64,000 bases of DNA, taken from positions 498,501-562,500 of the forward strand of contig NZ_CP107970.1 of NCBI RefSeq assembly GCF_036090055.1, written 5' to 3'. The notes beneath the pieces were generated by a model, which did not search any database, was not told the origin of the DNA, and was given only the letters and a program-made list of their open reading frames with translations. Both the position numbers and the translations under genes were made by a program. Positions 29,928 through 39,056 of this stretch are shown piece by piece; the first letter of the stretch is position 1, and the number at the start of each line of letters is the position of its first letter. This DNA comes from Nocardioides sp. NBC_00368 (GTDB lineage Bacteria; Actinomycetota; Actinomycetes; Propionibacteriales; Nocardioidaceae).

Positions 29928-31199
29928 GTGAACACACTGCGAGACACTTTGCGTCAGTCGATGGTGGCGAGACTTCGCGAGGAAGGTCTGATCACCACCG
30001 AGGGCGTCGCTGCCGCGATGAACGCGGTGCCCAGACACGACTTCGCGCCCGGCGAACCCTTGGAAAACGTCTACCAGACCAACACCACACTGGTTCCGAA
30101 AGTCGACGCCCAAGGCCGTCAAACGAGCGTCGTGTCCGCCTCGCACATCCAGGCAATCCAGCTCGAGCAGGCCGACGTGCGGCCTGGCATGAACGTGCTG
30201 GAAATCGGCTCGGGCGGCTATAACGCAGCCCTCATCGCGGAGATGGTCGGTCCCGGCGGCTCGGTGACGACAGTAGACATCGACGCCGACGTCATCCACC
30301 GCGCCCAAGCGGGCCTGCACCGGGCGGGGTACGAGCAGGTCAACGTCGTGCTCGCCGATGCCGAACACGGTGTCGCCCAGCACGCGCCCTACGACCGGAT
30401 CATTGTCACGGTCGGGGCGTGGGACATCCCGCCTGCCTGGCTTGACCAGCTCAGCCCGGAGGGCCGGATCGTGATGCCGATGCGGTTTGCCGGGATCTCC
30501 CGGCTCGTCGCCTTCGACCGCTCTCCGGACAGCCTGGTGCTAACTGCCAGCAACTATCGGCTCGGCTCGTTCGTGCCGATGCAGGGCGACGGCGCCGCCA
30601 CGGAGCAGTTCATCGCGGTCACTCCCGACCTCGGCCTGCGCATGGACCAGACCAGTCACCTCACCTTCGACGTGCCGGCACTGCGCAAGGCGCTTAACAC
30701 CGCGCCGGTGACCAGCTGGTCGGGCACGCCGTTCGACATGCCTGACGAGTTGGAGCTGTACCTGCTGACCGGCGGCCCTGAGGTGGCGATGATGTACGCC
30801 GCCCAGGATGCCGTTGATCAAGGCGTCGTGGACCGCACGGTACGCAACGGCACTCCGGCGCTTGTGCGCGGTGACACCTTCGCCTACCGCATCAAGCGCG
30901 AGAACCCGGAGACCGTCAGCGGATTCGAGACCGGTGTCCTCGCCCACGGGCCACAGGCCTATCACGTCGGCAACGAGCTGCTCGGCATGATCCGGGCGTG
31001 GGCCGGCCGCTACTACCGGCGCAACGTCGCGCGCATCACCTACCACCCGAACATTCGCCTGAACACCGCCGACAACACCGCCGACAACACCGCCGACAAC
31101 ACCGCCGACAACACCGCCGACAACACCGCCGTCGCCACCGGCCTGACCGGGTGGTACACGACCAAGCGGCACGGCGTACTGGCCATCTCCTGGCCCTGA
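29928..31199 (+). CDS. FxLD-system protein-L-isoaspartate-type O-methyltransferase
   Basis: A 423-residue PCMT-like methyltransferase. VPRHDFAPGEPLENVY, SHIQAIQLEQADV, VLEIGSGGYNAALIAEMVG (SAM motif I), ADAEHGVAQHAPYDRIIVTV and GAWDIPPAWLDQL parallel the HD-fused paralogue at 25286, but with no HD domain. A ~200-residue C-terminal extension is typical of the FxLD-system family. It starts GTG behind a GGAAGAG site and directly precedes the lanthipeptide precursor gene. It is therefore the likely enzyme that esterifies the core Asp toward isoaspartate. Near its C-terminus six NTAD-type repeats are encoded, probably a dispensable linker. Confidence 0.9.
   Translation: MNTLRDTLRQSMVARLREEGLITTEGVAAAMNAVPRHDFAPGEPLENVYQTNTTLVPKVDAQGRQTSVVSASHIQAIQLEQADVRPGMNVLEIGSGGYNAALIAEMVGPGGSVTTVDIDADVIHRAQAGLHRAGYEQVNVVLADAEHGVAQHAPYDRIIVTVGAWDIPPAWLDQLSPEGRIVMPMRFAGISRLVAFDRSPDSLVLTASNYRLGSFVPMQGDGAATEQFIAVTPDLGLRMDQTSHLTFDVPALRKALNTAPVTSWSGTPFDMPDELELYLLTGGPEVAMMYAAQDAVDQGVVDRTVRNGTPALVRGDTFAYRIKRENPETVSGFETGVLAHGPQAYHVGNELLGMIRAWAGRYYRRNVARITYHPNIRLNTADNTADNTADNTADNTADNTAVATGLTGWYTTKRHGVLAISWP
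31062..31133 (+). repeat. 12-bp tandem repeat inside the FxLD methyltransferase gene
   Basis: Five perfect copies of AACACCGCCGAC followed by a variant copy encode (NTAD)5-NTAV. Frame is kept because the unit is 12 bp. Copy number is likely to vary between strains. Confidence 0.92.
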
Positions 31200-31280
31200 G
31201 ACTTCGGCGCTCACCTGTATGACCGACATATGGGTGAGCGTTGGGGAAGCCCTATCCACTCTCATTCAAGGAAGTTGTCC

Positions 31281-31445
31281 ATGACTCAGATCACCACGTC
31301 CCTGCCCGAGGCCGAGGGCCGCACGCTCGATGACTTCGATCTAGACATCGAGTTCATCGAGGCCGGTGGCACCGTCGAGCACATCATCACGATGACCGAG
31401 GACAACTGCGGCAGCAGCTGCGTGTCAGCTTGCACTAGCTGCTGA
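31281..31445 (+). CDS. FxLD family lanthipeptide precursor
   Basis: A 54-residue precursor. The acidic leader (residues ~1-34) carries the FDLD box at residues 19-22 that names the FxLD family and would be read by LanB/LanC. The core at the C-terminus holds Cys at 43, 47, 51 and 54, with Ser/Thr at 37, 39, 45, 46, 49, 52 and 53, ample for up to four (methyl)lanthionine rings. It ends directly at Cys. Asp41 in the TEDN segment is the obvious target for the methyltransferases. The ATG follows an AAGGAAG site. It lies between a methyltransferase and the lanB gene on the same strand. The leader cleavage site is not known. Confidence 0.93.
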   Translation: MTQITTSLPEAEGRTLDDFDLDIEFIEAGGTVEHIITMTEDNCGSSCVSACTSC

Positions 31446-31610
31446 CCCGCCGCGCCCCGCTGATGGCCTGCTCTGATCGCCAGCCCGTCCACGTGGCTTG
31501 GCCCTGGAGTTAGCCATCACCTCCGGTCACGGGTGCCCGGCCAGGAAGAAGAATCTGCCCGGTCCGGGCGCCCGCCCAGCTGAGAACGACTATGCCTCCG
31601 GGAGGTCTGT

Positions 31611-34600
31611 GTGTACCGCAGCGTGAACAACGCCCTGATGCTCCGGGCATCGGTGCTTCACCCCGATGACCTCGGCCGCTGGCCCGACCTGAGCGGCCAC
31701 GACACAGAGCCCGGTTGGCAGCAGTGGCTTCAGGAGACACTGGCAATCCCCGGATTCGCGGCCGCCATGGCCCACGCCTCGCCGAGCCTCGCGCAGCGCG
31801 TGAACGCCGCGGAGAACGGCACCCTGACCCAATCCGAGGTCCGCCGGGTCGTGCTCGCGGTCATGCGATACCTGCTGCGAGCCACCAGCCGCGCCACCCC
31901 GTTTGGACTATTCGCAGGCGTCGCACCGGCCACAGCGAACCGCACCGGCACCGTCGGTTGGGGGTCTGACCACCGACCAGTCGCCCGTCTCCAGGCGGCG
32001 TGGTTGGCCGAGGTCACCGACCGCCTCGAGTCCGACCCGCGACTCCGGCCTCACCTGCTGGTTTGCGTGAACAACCTGCTCGTGCAACGGGCGGGAGAGG
32101 TCATATTGGCCAACCGTGCCGCCAAGAGCGATCCCCAGGGTGCGCCGACCCATCTGCGCATCAAGGCGAACAGCACCCTCCGTGCGGCGCTCGACTTGGC
32201 GGCCGAGCCGATCAGCTGGGCGGATCTTTGCGGCAAGCTGGCTGCCGAGCGTGGCGCGCCGCCAGAAGCTGCCGAGCGGCTTGTCAGCCAGATGGTGACC
32301 GAGGGGCTACTGCTGACCAGCCTGCGCCCGCCGTCGACGCAGACCGATCCGCTCGCACACCTCGTGGACGAGCTCGAGAGCATCGCGACCTCGGGCGGTA
32401 ACCCGGGGGAGGGTTTTGGGCAGTTGCGCACCCTGCGTCAGTTGAAGGCGCGGCACGACAACGCCCCCGACGCTGTGACGGCCGCCGCGCACCGCGAGGA
32501 CCTCGTCCGAGCTGCCGCCATGATCGGTCCGGCAACCGCGGTCGGGGTCGATCTGGCACTGGATTGCGAGCTCGTGGTGCCGAGGTCCGTGACGGCTGAG
32601 GTGTGCCGGGCCGCTGCCGCGTTGACGCGTCTCGCCCGCCCGCCGTCGCGGCAGTGGCGAGACTGGCACGCCCGTTTCTTGGAGCGGTACGGCCTCTATG
32701 CTCTCGTCCCCGTCGTGGATGCCGTCGACGCGCAGGTCGGCCTTGGGTACCCGAAGGGATCCGTTGGTGAGCCCACCGCTGAGTCTGCTGAGGATTCCGC
32801 CGTACTTGTCGATCGGGATCGGAGGCTTCTCGCACTGGCACAACGGGCTGCGCTACGCGGCGAACACGAGGTCGTCGTGGATGACGCCTTGTTGGAGCAG
32901 GTAGCCGGCACCGCCACCGCCGAGGCTTCACCGACCGCCGAACTCACCGTGCGCGTCCACGCCGATTCGCTTCACGCCATCGAGGATGGCGACTTCCAAC
33001 TCTCGGTCGTGCGGGCCGCAGCCCGAGCCTTCTCGACCGCGGGACGGTTCCTCGACCTGTTCGGCGACGACGTGCGAGACCGGATGGCCTCCAGCGCGGC
33101 CGACATGCCGCCGAGCAGCGACGGAGCACTGTCAGCGCAACTGAGTGCGGTGACTCGCTACACCGTCAGCTTGGATGTCAACCGCGCTGCCCAGGTGCTG
33201 CCGCACTTGATCCCGATCGGGGAGTTCCACCATCCATCACAGGCCACGATCGACTTGGACGACATCGCGGTCACCGCCGACGCCCACCGCCTCTACCTGG
33301 TCTCGATCTCGCGCAAGCGTGCCCTGCAGCCGGTCGCGGTCAACGCCGTCGAACAAGTCCGGCACGCGCATCCGCTGACCCGCTTCCTAGCCGAAGCACC
33401 TCTCGCCCTGAGCACAGGATGCCAACCAGTGGAGTGGGGGCCGGCGGCCACGGGCCTACCGTTCCTGCCAGCTCTTCGATACGGCCGCACCTTGCTCAGT
33501 CCCGCCCGCTGGCACCTGGCCGCAGCCGAGCTTCCAGACCGACAGGCAACATCGGACCTGTGGGAACAGGCGCTCACAGCCTGGCGGCAGGCCACTGGGT
33601 GTCCTGCCGCGGTCTGGCTCGGCGTTGGCGACCAAACCATCCGCCTCGACCTGCTCGAGCCCGCCCACCGGGCGCTGCTTCGCGACCACTTAACCCGTGA
33701 GCCCAACGCCGTGCTGCGCGTCATCCCCGACAGCGACGGTTGGATCGGTGGGCGCCCACACGAGATCGTGGTCCCGCTGAGCGCCACTACCCCGAGGCCG
33801 GCGGCGCCACGCCTCAGCAACTCCCCGGTCGAGGTCTGCACCCACGGCTCTCTGCCCGGCCGCGACCTCGACTACCTGAAGATCTACGCCCGGCTCAACG
33901 AGCAAACCGCGATCTTGACCAGCCACCTGCCCCGGTTACTGTCTCAGCTCCCAGGTACCGGCCGCTGGTGGTTCCTACGCCACGCCGACCCCGACCCGCA
34001 CCTGAGGCTACGCATCACCGGCCTGCCCACCGATGTCATCACCGGATGGACGCAGCAGGTCGCAGACGCGGACCTGACGCGCCGAGTCCAGTGGGACACC
34101 GACTTTCCCGAACCCGGCCGCTTCGGGAGCCTCGCCGCCTACCAGGCCACGACGACAGTGTTCGCCGCAGATTCCGGGGCCGCGCTCGCCGAGCTTGGCC
34201 TCACCCGGAGACATCCGACGGTGGACCGGCAGGCATTGATCGCGGCGAGCATGGTGGACCTCGTCACTGCGGTGATCGGCAACGCGCACGAGGGGTTTCG
34301 CTGGCTGATCTCGCGCACCCGAACGGACCGGTCGGCGCCCGCGCGGTCGGTCTATGACCAAGCCATCCGCCTGGCCAACCCGCACGACCCCACCGCGCTC
34401 GTCTCGATGCCCGGCGGCGATGCCGTGCGGGAGCAGTGGGCCGAACGCCGCCACGCTGTCGTCGCATGGCGCGACCGGCTACCCACCCTCAGCACCACTG
34501 CGCCTGCCGATCTGCTGCCCGACCTGCTGCACCTGCACCATGCCCGCGTCGCCGGGCTCGACCTCGACAGCGAACGTGCCTGCCTGCACCTCGCCCGTGC

Positions 34601-34637
34601 CGCAGCGCTCAGCTGGACGACAAGGAGCACCCGATGA
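31611..34637 (+). CDS. Class I lanthipeptide dehydratase LanB
   Basis: A 1008-residue LanB. The N-terminal glutamylation domain (Lant_dehydr_N) shows RYLLRATSRATPFGLFAGV near residue 85, a family hallmark, and the C-terminal elimination domain (SpaB_C-like) covers about residues 740-1000 (WWFLRHADPDPHLRLRITG). It uses glutamyl-tRNA to glutamylate Ser/Thr of the precursor and then eliminates glutamate. The start is GTG after GGGAGG; the stop overlaps the lanC ATG (ATGA). Full length, so probably functional. Its substrate should be the peptide encoded 165 bp upstream. Confidence 0.93.
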   Translation: MYRSVNNALMLRASVLHPDDLGRWPDLSGHDTEPGWQQWLQETLAIPGFAAAMAHASPSLAQRVNAAENGTLTQSEVRRVVLAVMRYLLRATSRATPFGLFAGVAPATANRTGTVGWGSDHRPVARLQAAWLAEVTDRLESDPRLRPHLLVCVNNLLVQRAGEVILANRAAKSDPQGAPTHLRIKANSTLRAALDLAAEPISWADLCGKLAAERGAPPEAAERLVSQMVTEGLLLTSLRPPSTQTDPLAHLVDELESIATSGGNPGEGFGQLRTLRQLKARHDNAPDAVTAAAHREDLVRAAAMIGPATAVGVDLALDCELVVPRSVTAEVCRAAAALTRLARPPSRQWRDWHARFLERYGLYALVPVVDAVDAQVGLGYPKGSVGEPTAESAEDSAVLVDRDRRLLALAQRAALRGEHEVVVDDALLEQVAGTATAEASPTAELTVRVHADSLHAIEDGDFQLSVVRAAARAFSTAGRFLDLFGDDVRDRMASSAADMPPSSDGALSAQLSAVTRYTVSLDVNRAAQVLPHLIPIGEFHHPSQATIDLDDIAVTADAHRLYLVSISRKRALQPVAVNAVEQVRHAHPLTRFLAEAPLALSTGCQPVEWGPAATGLPFLPALRYGRTLLSPARWHLAAAELPDRQATSDLWEQALTAWRQATGCPAAVWLGVGDQTIRLDLLEPAHRALLRDHLTREPNAVLRVIPDSDGWIGGRPHEIVVPLSATTPRPAAPRLSNSPVEVCTHGSLPGRDLDYLKIYARLNEQTAILTSHLPRLLSQLPGTGRWWFLRHADPDPHLRLRITGLPTDVITGWTQQVADADLTRRVQWDTDFPEPGRFGSLAAYQATTTVFAADSGAALAELGLTRRHPTVDRQALIAASMVDLVTAVIGNAHEGFRWLISRTRTDRSAPARSVYDQAIRLANPHDPTALVSMPGGDAVREQWAERRHAVVAWRDRLPTLSTTAPADLLPDLLHLHHARVAGLDLDSERACLHLARAAALSWTTRSTR

Positions 34638-35875
34638 CCTCCCCATCAATCACGCCAGCGCTCACCCCGGGTCTCACGCCCGGTCCCCTGGACACGCTCA
34701 CCGCCGCCTGTGCGAGGCTCGCGAGTCCGTCCATCGTCGGTCCGTCACCAGACGGGCGGACCCAACCGCAGTCAGTGGCCGGCGGCGCGGCTGGCATCGC
34801 CCTGCTGCACATCGAGCGCGCAGTCGCAGGACACGGCGAGGAGGCAACAGCCCACGACTGGATACGCGCCGCGGCCAGCGAGCCGATCAGCATCGGGCGC
34901 AACTCCGACCCCTTCCACGGCGCCCCAGCCTTGGCCTTCATGCTGCACACCGCCGACGCCCTCGGCGGATACCGCCGAGCCCGGGCCAGCCTCAACGAGG
35001 CCACCACCACCCTCACCCGGCAACGACTGGCAGCCGCACACGCTCGCATCGATCGCCACGAACCGCTGACCATGTACGAGTTCGACCTAGTGCACGGCCT
35101 CACCGGGCTCGCGTTCTACCACCTGCACACCCACCCCGACCACCCCGTCAACCACGAGCTGGTGACCTACCTCGCCCGCATTACCGAACCCTTGGGCCAA
35201 GGCGAGGCCCGGCCGCCGTGGTGGCTGCACTCCGGGCTCGGTGGCACCGCCCATCCTGACTTCCCGCACGGACACGGCAACCTCGGAGTGGCCCACGGCA
35301 TCAGCGCGGTCATCGCGCTACTCGCCTACGCCATCCTCCACGGCCAGGACAGCCCCGCACCCCGCCAGGCCCTCGATACTCTCTGCGCCTGGACCGACCG
35401 CCACCGCCAAGAGGACCCGACCGGAACCTGGTGGCCCGGCTACGTCGTCCCCGACGCTGAACCCAAATCGGGCCGGCCATCTTGGTGCTACGGCACCGCA
35501 GGCACTGCTCGCGCCCAGCAACTCGCCGGCCTCGCTCTCCACGACACCACCCGCCAGCACCGAGCAGAAGACGCGATGCTCGCCGCCATCACCTCACAAC
35601 GGGAACGGCTGCCCGAGATCGGCCTGTGCCACGGCAAAGCCGGACTCCTCCAAGCTGCTTGCCGAATGGCCAACGACAGCACCGACCCACACCGATCGTC
35701 CCAGCTCAAGACCCAACTGCCTGTCCTGGCCGCCGACCTCGCCCGGCAGCTCGACACCGACTCCGACGGCACCCCGGAACTGATGGACGGAACCGCCGGA
35801 GCAGCGCTCGCCCTCCACACCGCTCTCACCGGCAACCCGGCCACCGGCTGGGACGCATTCCTGGCCCTCTCCTGA
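34634..35875 (+). CDS. Lanthionine synthetase C-like cyclase (LanC)
   Basis: A 413-residue alpha-toroid LanC protein that adds Cys thiols to dehydrated Ser/Thr to close lanthionine rings. Zinc ligands are present: Cys in PSWCYGTAG and Cys-His in GLCHGKAG. The conserved HGHGNLGVAHGIS segment is also visible. The start ATG overlaps the lanB stop, so the two are translationally coupled. About 40 N-terminal residues (TPALTPGLTPG) are Pro/Thr-rich and outside the family domain. Confidence 0.93.
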   Translation: MTSPSITPALTPGLTPGPLDTLTAACARLASPSIVGPSPDGRTQPQSVAGGAAGIALLHIERAVAGHGEEATAHDWIRAAASEPISIGRNSDPFHGAPALAFMLHTADALGGYRRARASLNEATTTLTRQRLAAAHARIDRHEPLTMYEFDLVHGLTGLAFYHLHTHPDHPVNHELVTYLARITEPLGQGEARPPWWLHSGLGGTAHPDFPHGHGNLGVAHGISAVIALLAYAILHGQDSPAPRQALDTLCAWTDRHRQEDPTGTWWPGYVVPDAEPKSGRPSWCYGTAGTARAQQLAGLALHDTTRQHRAEDAMLAAITSQRERLPEIGLCHGKAGLLQAACRMANDSTDPHRSSQLKTQLPVLAADLARQLDTDSDGTPELMDGTAGAALALHTALTGNPATGWDAFLALS

Positions 35876-35889
35876 GATCGGAGGCACAG

Positions 35890-36717
35890 ATGACAACACC
35901 TCAATGGCGTCAAGCCACCATCACCTTCGGCAACCCGGACACCGCCGTACAGATAGCCATGGACCATCTCGCGCCGATCCTTACCGAGGCTGAGACCCGC
36001 GGTCTCATCACCTGCTGGTTCTACGTACGCAAAGGCGACTGGAGGCTGCGCTACCTACCCACCGCCGACACGCCCACCGACAGTCCCACCAAACGCCACA
36101 TGACCACCCGGCTGGACCAGCTGGTCCACGACGACGTTCTCCACCGCGCCGTCGCCGGCATCTACGAGCCCGAGGTCCACGCCTTCGGCGGACCTCAAGC
36201 CATGGATACCGCCCATCAGCTCTGGCACCACGACAGCCGCCACCTGCTCACCCGCAGCGCCGCCACAGCCACACGCGACCGCGAAGTCTCGATCATGCTC
36301 TGCGCAACAATGATGCGAGCCGCAGGGCTCGACTGGTACGAGCAAGGCGATGTGTGGGCCTGCGTCGCCGACCACCGAGACCCGCCCGCTCTTGCCCTCG
36401 CCGAGTCGCTCCAACAGCCCACCCACAGGCTTCTTACCGTCGACCCAGCCGACCTCACCCGCAAGGACGCACCGCTGGCCGGCTGCCACGAACAGTTCGA
36501 CGCCTACACCCACGCCGGACAAGCGCTCCGAGAGCTCAACCAGCGCGGGCGGTTGCACCGCGGCCTGCGAGCCACCCTCGCCCACCACGTGATCTTCGCG
36601 TGGAACCGGCGAAGCATCCCCGGTGCCTACCAGGCCGCCCTCGCGACCGCAGCCAAGACCGTCGTCTTCGGCCCTGACCCCACGGCCTGTCCTTCCACAC
36701 CGCGGGGTGACTCATGA
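35890..36717 (+). CDS. Stand-alone SpaB_C / thiopeptide-type bacteriocin biosynthesis domain protein
   Basis: A 275-residue protein matching only the C-terminal (elimination/SpaB_C) domain of LanB-type enzymes, as in thiopeptide-type biosynthesis proteins (WFYVRKGDWRLRYLPTAD resembles the WFFLRHADPDPHLRLR strand of LanB). The co-encoded LanB already has such a domain, so this is an extra copy. Known stand-alone members perform elimination or [4+2] chemistry; the role here is open. It lies 14 nt after lanC with a GGAGG site and overlaps the next gene by 4 nt. Confidence 0.82.
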   Translation: MTTPQWRQATITFGNPDTAVQIAMDHLAPILTEAETRGLITCWFYVRKGDWRLRYLPTADTPTDSPTKRHMTTRLDQLVHDDVLHRAVAGIYEPEVHAFGGPQAMDTAHQLWHHDSRHLLTRSAATATRDREVSIMLCATMMRAAGLDWYEQGDVWACVADHRDPPALALAESLQQPTHRLLTVDPADLTRKDAPLAGCHEQFDAYTHAGQALRELNQRGRLHRGLRATLAHHVIFAWNRRSIPGAYQAALATAAKTVVFGPDPTACPSTPRGDS

Positions 36718-37889
36718 CCCCGGCCGCAGCCAGCAGATTCCCACTGGTTGCCCGGCCCCGGCCCACCTGCCTTCCCCTGCCCCAGCGCGTCAGCGGACTC
36801 CACGAGCTCGCCACCGAAGCACGCGAGCGCCGCGACGCGTCCCTGGCGACAGCGGTGTTCAATCTCGCCGCGCTCCTGGCCTCCGACTGCGGCATGCCCG
36901 CGCTGGCCCGAACCTGGTGCCACAGGCTCGCCATCACAGCCATTGAGCACGACCACGACCCACGGTACGCGCTTGAGCCCGTCGTCAACCTCGCCAGGCT
37001 CCACATCCGCGCAGGCGAGGGCTCCGCTGCGTGGACCCTCCTGGAGACCCTTTTCCAGGCAATCGACACCCGAACCGACACGACCATCGACGGCCTCACC
37101 ATCCCCGCCGCCCGCCTGACCAGGACGCCCGACAGTCACGCCAAGGCGCGAACCTGGCTCTGGAGTGTCCTGCTCGGCACCGGCGCCCACGCCTTCGCCG
37201 CTGCCGGTAGATGGGACGAAGCCAGCATCCGCCTCGACCAACACAACGGCGTCGGCGAACGCATGCTCGATGGCAGGCAAGTCACGATCATCGCCCACGC
37301 CACTGCAGGCCGCTACCAGCAGGCGCGCACCATGCTCAACGCAACCCATCCGGGCGAGCCATGGGAGAACGCGGTCACCGCCGCCCTGCACCTCCACCTG
37401 CCCCTGGCCGACGCCGACCCAGCCGAACAAGTGGCCCCTGCGCTAGCGGCCCACCATGCCCTCGGGTCCATCAAGGCCGGCCTGACCGTCTTCCACACGC
37501 GACTGGGCCTCACCCTGGTCGACGCACTCGGCCCCGACCACCCCAACGCCGAACAGATTGCGATGCCCCTGATTCGCCACGCCGCCAACGACGGCTACGC
37601 GGCACGCGACCTCCTAGCCCACCCCGGCTGCCTCAGCATCGCGAGCCCTCAACAGATCGCCCGCCTCACCGAACTCGTCGCTGATTGCGGTCTCGGCCAC
37701 CGAACCATGACCGCCGAGCACCTCGCCGTGGTCGCCGACGCCCTCGACACCGCCGAATCGGTGATCGCTCACACGGCTCTTGGGCAATACGCGACGGAAC
37801 CTAAGAAGGAAGACGAGAAGGATTCCGATGAGACTTCAGTCCCTCGCCGAGGGCATCCCTGGGCTCGTGCTGCTCGCGGCCGAACGTGA
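36714..37889 (+). CDS. Helical (TPR-like) protein of the FxLD cluster, unknown role
   Basis: A 391-residue, mostly alpha-helical protein with Ala/Leu-rich paired helices (LATAVFNLAALLASDCGMPA then LARTWCHRLAITAIEHDHDP; LEPVVNLARLHIRAGEGSAA), reading like TPR repeats in the first ~250 residues. The C-terminus is Lys/Asp/Glu-rich. No catalytic motif is seen. It overlaps the SpaB_C gene by 4 nt and the second lanC by 62 nt, so it is part of the same transcript and may scaffold the modifying enzymes. Confidence 0.75.
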   Translation: MTPAAASRFPLVARPRPTCLPLPQRVSGLHELATEARERRDASLATAVFNLAALLASDCGMPALARTWCHRLAITAIEHDHDPRYALEPVVNLARLHIRAGEGSAAWTLLETLFQAIDTRTDTTIDGLTIPAARLTRTPDSHAKARTWLWSVLLGTGAHAFAAAGRWDEASIRLDQHNGVGERMLDGRQVTIIAHATAGRYQQARTMLNATHPGEPWENAVTAALHLHLPLADADPAEQVAPALAAHHALGSIKAGLTVFHTRLGLTLVDALGPDHPNAEQIAMPLIRHAANDGYAARDLLAHPGCLSIASPQQIARLTELVADCGLGHRTMTAEHLAVVADALDTAESVIAHTALGQYATEPKKEDEKDSDETSVPRRGHPWARAARGRT

Positions 37890-38907
37890 GGAGAGTCCAC
37901 GCCCGTGGGTAGCTCGGATGCTGTCCGAGCCCGTCATGGTCCACCCCGATGACGTCAGCCTCTTCGAGGGTGCGCCGGCGGTAGCCCTCGCGCTCAGTGT
38001 CACCGGCGAGTCAGGAATCCTGACTTCCCTCGACACCCAGATCGCCACCCTGACCAAGCGCCGCCTGGAGGCGGCGGCCCAACGCCAGCAGCGAGGCGAC
38101 CCGCCACACAAGAGCGAGTTCGACCTGATCAGCGGGCTGACCGGCCTGGGTGTCTACCTGCTCCACCGCGGCCAGAACCTGCAGTTGCTGCACGCGGTCC
38201 TCACCTACCTCGTGGATCTGACCCGGACCCGCAGCAACGGCAGACCGGGCTGGTGGGCAACCGATGGCCCGACCGGTCCCGACCCGGCGTGGCGCGACGG
38301 CCACGGCAACCTCGGCATGGCCCACGGCATCGCGGGACCACTGACCCTGCTCGCACTGGCCATGCGACGCGGGATCGTCGTCGCCGACCACGCCAAGGCG
38401 ATGCGACGCCTGTGCGCCTGGATCGACCTGCACCGCCAAGACGACCCCCACCCGTGGTGGCCCGGCACGGTCACGCTCCGAGAGCACACGCTCGGGGTCT
38501 CCCGCTACCGCGAGCGTCCCCGACCCTCCTGGTGCGAAGGCACCCCCGGCATCGCCCGCGCCCTACAGATGGCCGGCATCGCTCTCGAAGACCAAGAGCT
38601 CCAGCACACCGCCGGGACCGCGCTCCTCTCCTGCCTGTCCGACGAAGACCAGCTCGCCCTCCTCGAGGACGCGTCGCTGTGCCACGGCTGGGCAGGCGTC
38701 CTCCACACTGCCTGGCGGGCAGGCCACCACGCACCCGCCCTACGCGACACGCTTCCACGCCTTCTCGCCGGCTACCACAGCACCACACTGCCAGAGGAGC
38801 CCGGATTCCTCACTGGCAGCACCGGCACCGCGCTCGCCGAGCGCGTCGCGACCACCGGCCTCCCGCCCGCGACAGGGTGGGACGCAGTCCTCCTCCTCAA
38901 CGAATGA
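37828..38907 (+). CDS. Second LanC-like cyclase
   Basis: A 359-residue LanC-like protein shorter than its neighbour at 34634. It keeps GHGNLGMAHGIAGP and the zinc ligands (PSWCEGTPG and SLCHGWAG). The ATG at 37828 follows an AGAAGGA site and lies inside the end of the preceding ORF. Two cyclases in one class I cluster is uncommon. The second may act on other rings, on the other methyltransferase's substrate, or be a diverged copy. The zinc ligands suggest it is active. Confidence 0.88.
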   Translation: MRLQSLAEGIPGLVLLAAEREESPRPWVARMLSEPVMVHPDDVSLFEGAPAVALALSVTGESGILTSLDTQIATLTKRRLEAAAQRQQRGDPPHKSEFDLISGLTGLGVYLLHRGQNLQLLHAVLTYLVDLTRTRSNGRPGWWATDGPTGPDPAWRDGHGNLGMAHGIAGPLTLLALAMRRGIVVADHAKAMRRLCAWIDLHRQDDPHPWWPGTVTLREHTLGVSRYRERPRPSWCEGTPGIARALQMAGIALEDQELQHTAGTALLSCLSDEDQLALLEDASLCHGWAGVLHTAWRAGHHAPALRDTLPRLLAGYHSTTLPEEPGFLTGSTGTALAERVATTGLPPATGWDAVLLLNE

Positions 38908-38930
38908 CGAATGACCGACGCAGGATCCCA

Positions 38931-39056
38931 ATGACTCGGAATCCACCCCCGGATGCCCATCGGACCCGGCAGTACCGGCCCGGCCTACCCGCGTGGATTC
39001 CTCAGGCGGAAACCTGTTGTGACTGCAGGAGAGATGCCGCCACGCTGAGGCCATGA
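38931..39056 (+). CDS. Small 41-residue Cys-containing ORF coupled to the nucleotidyltransferase gene
   Basis: MTRNPPPDAHRTRQYRPG followed by AWIPQAETCCDCRRDAATLR. It is preceded by a weak GGA site and its TGA overlaps the ATG of the next gene (ATGA), which supports real translation. CCDC could bind metal. It is not FxLD-like. It may be the last small gene of the lanthipeptide transcript or a leader ORF. Confidence 0.4.
   Translation: MTRNPPPDAHRTRQYRPGLPAWIPQAETCCDCRRDAATLRP

Noticed and set aside
35890..36717. Peptide aminoacyl-tRNA ligase (PEARL)
   Set aside because: The protein has only the SpaB_C-like domain and is too short; PEARLs keep the larger glutamylation-type domain.
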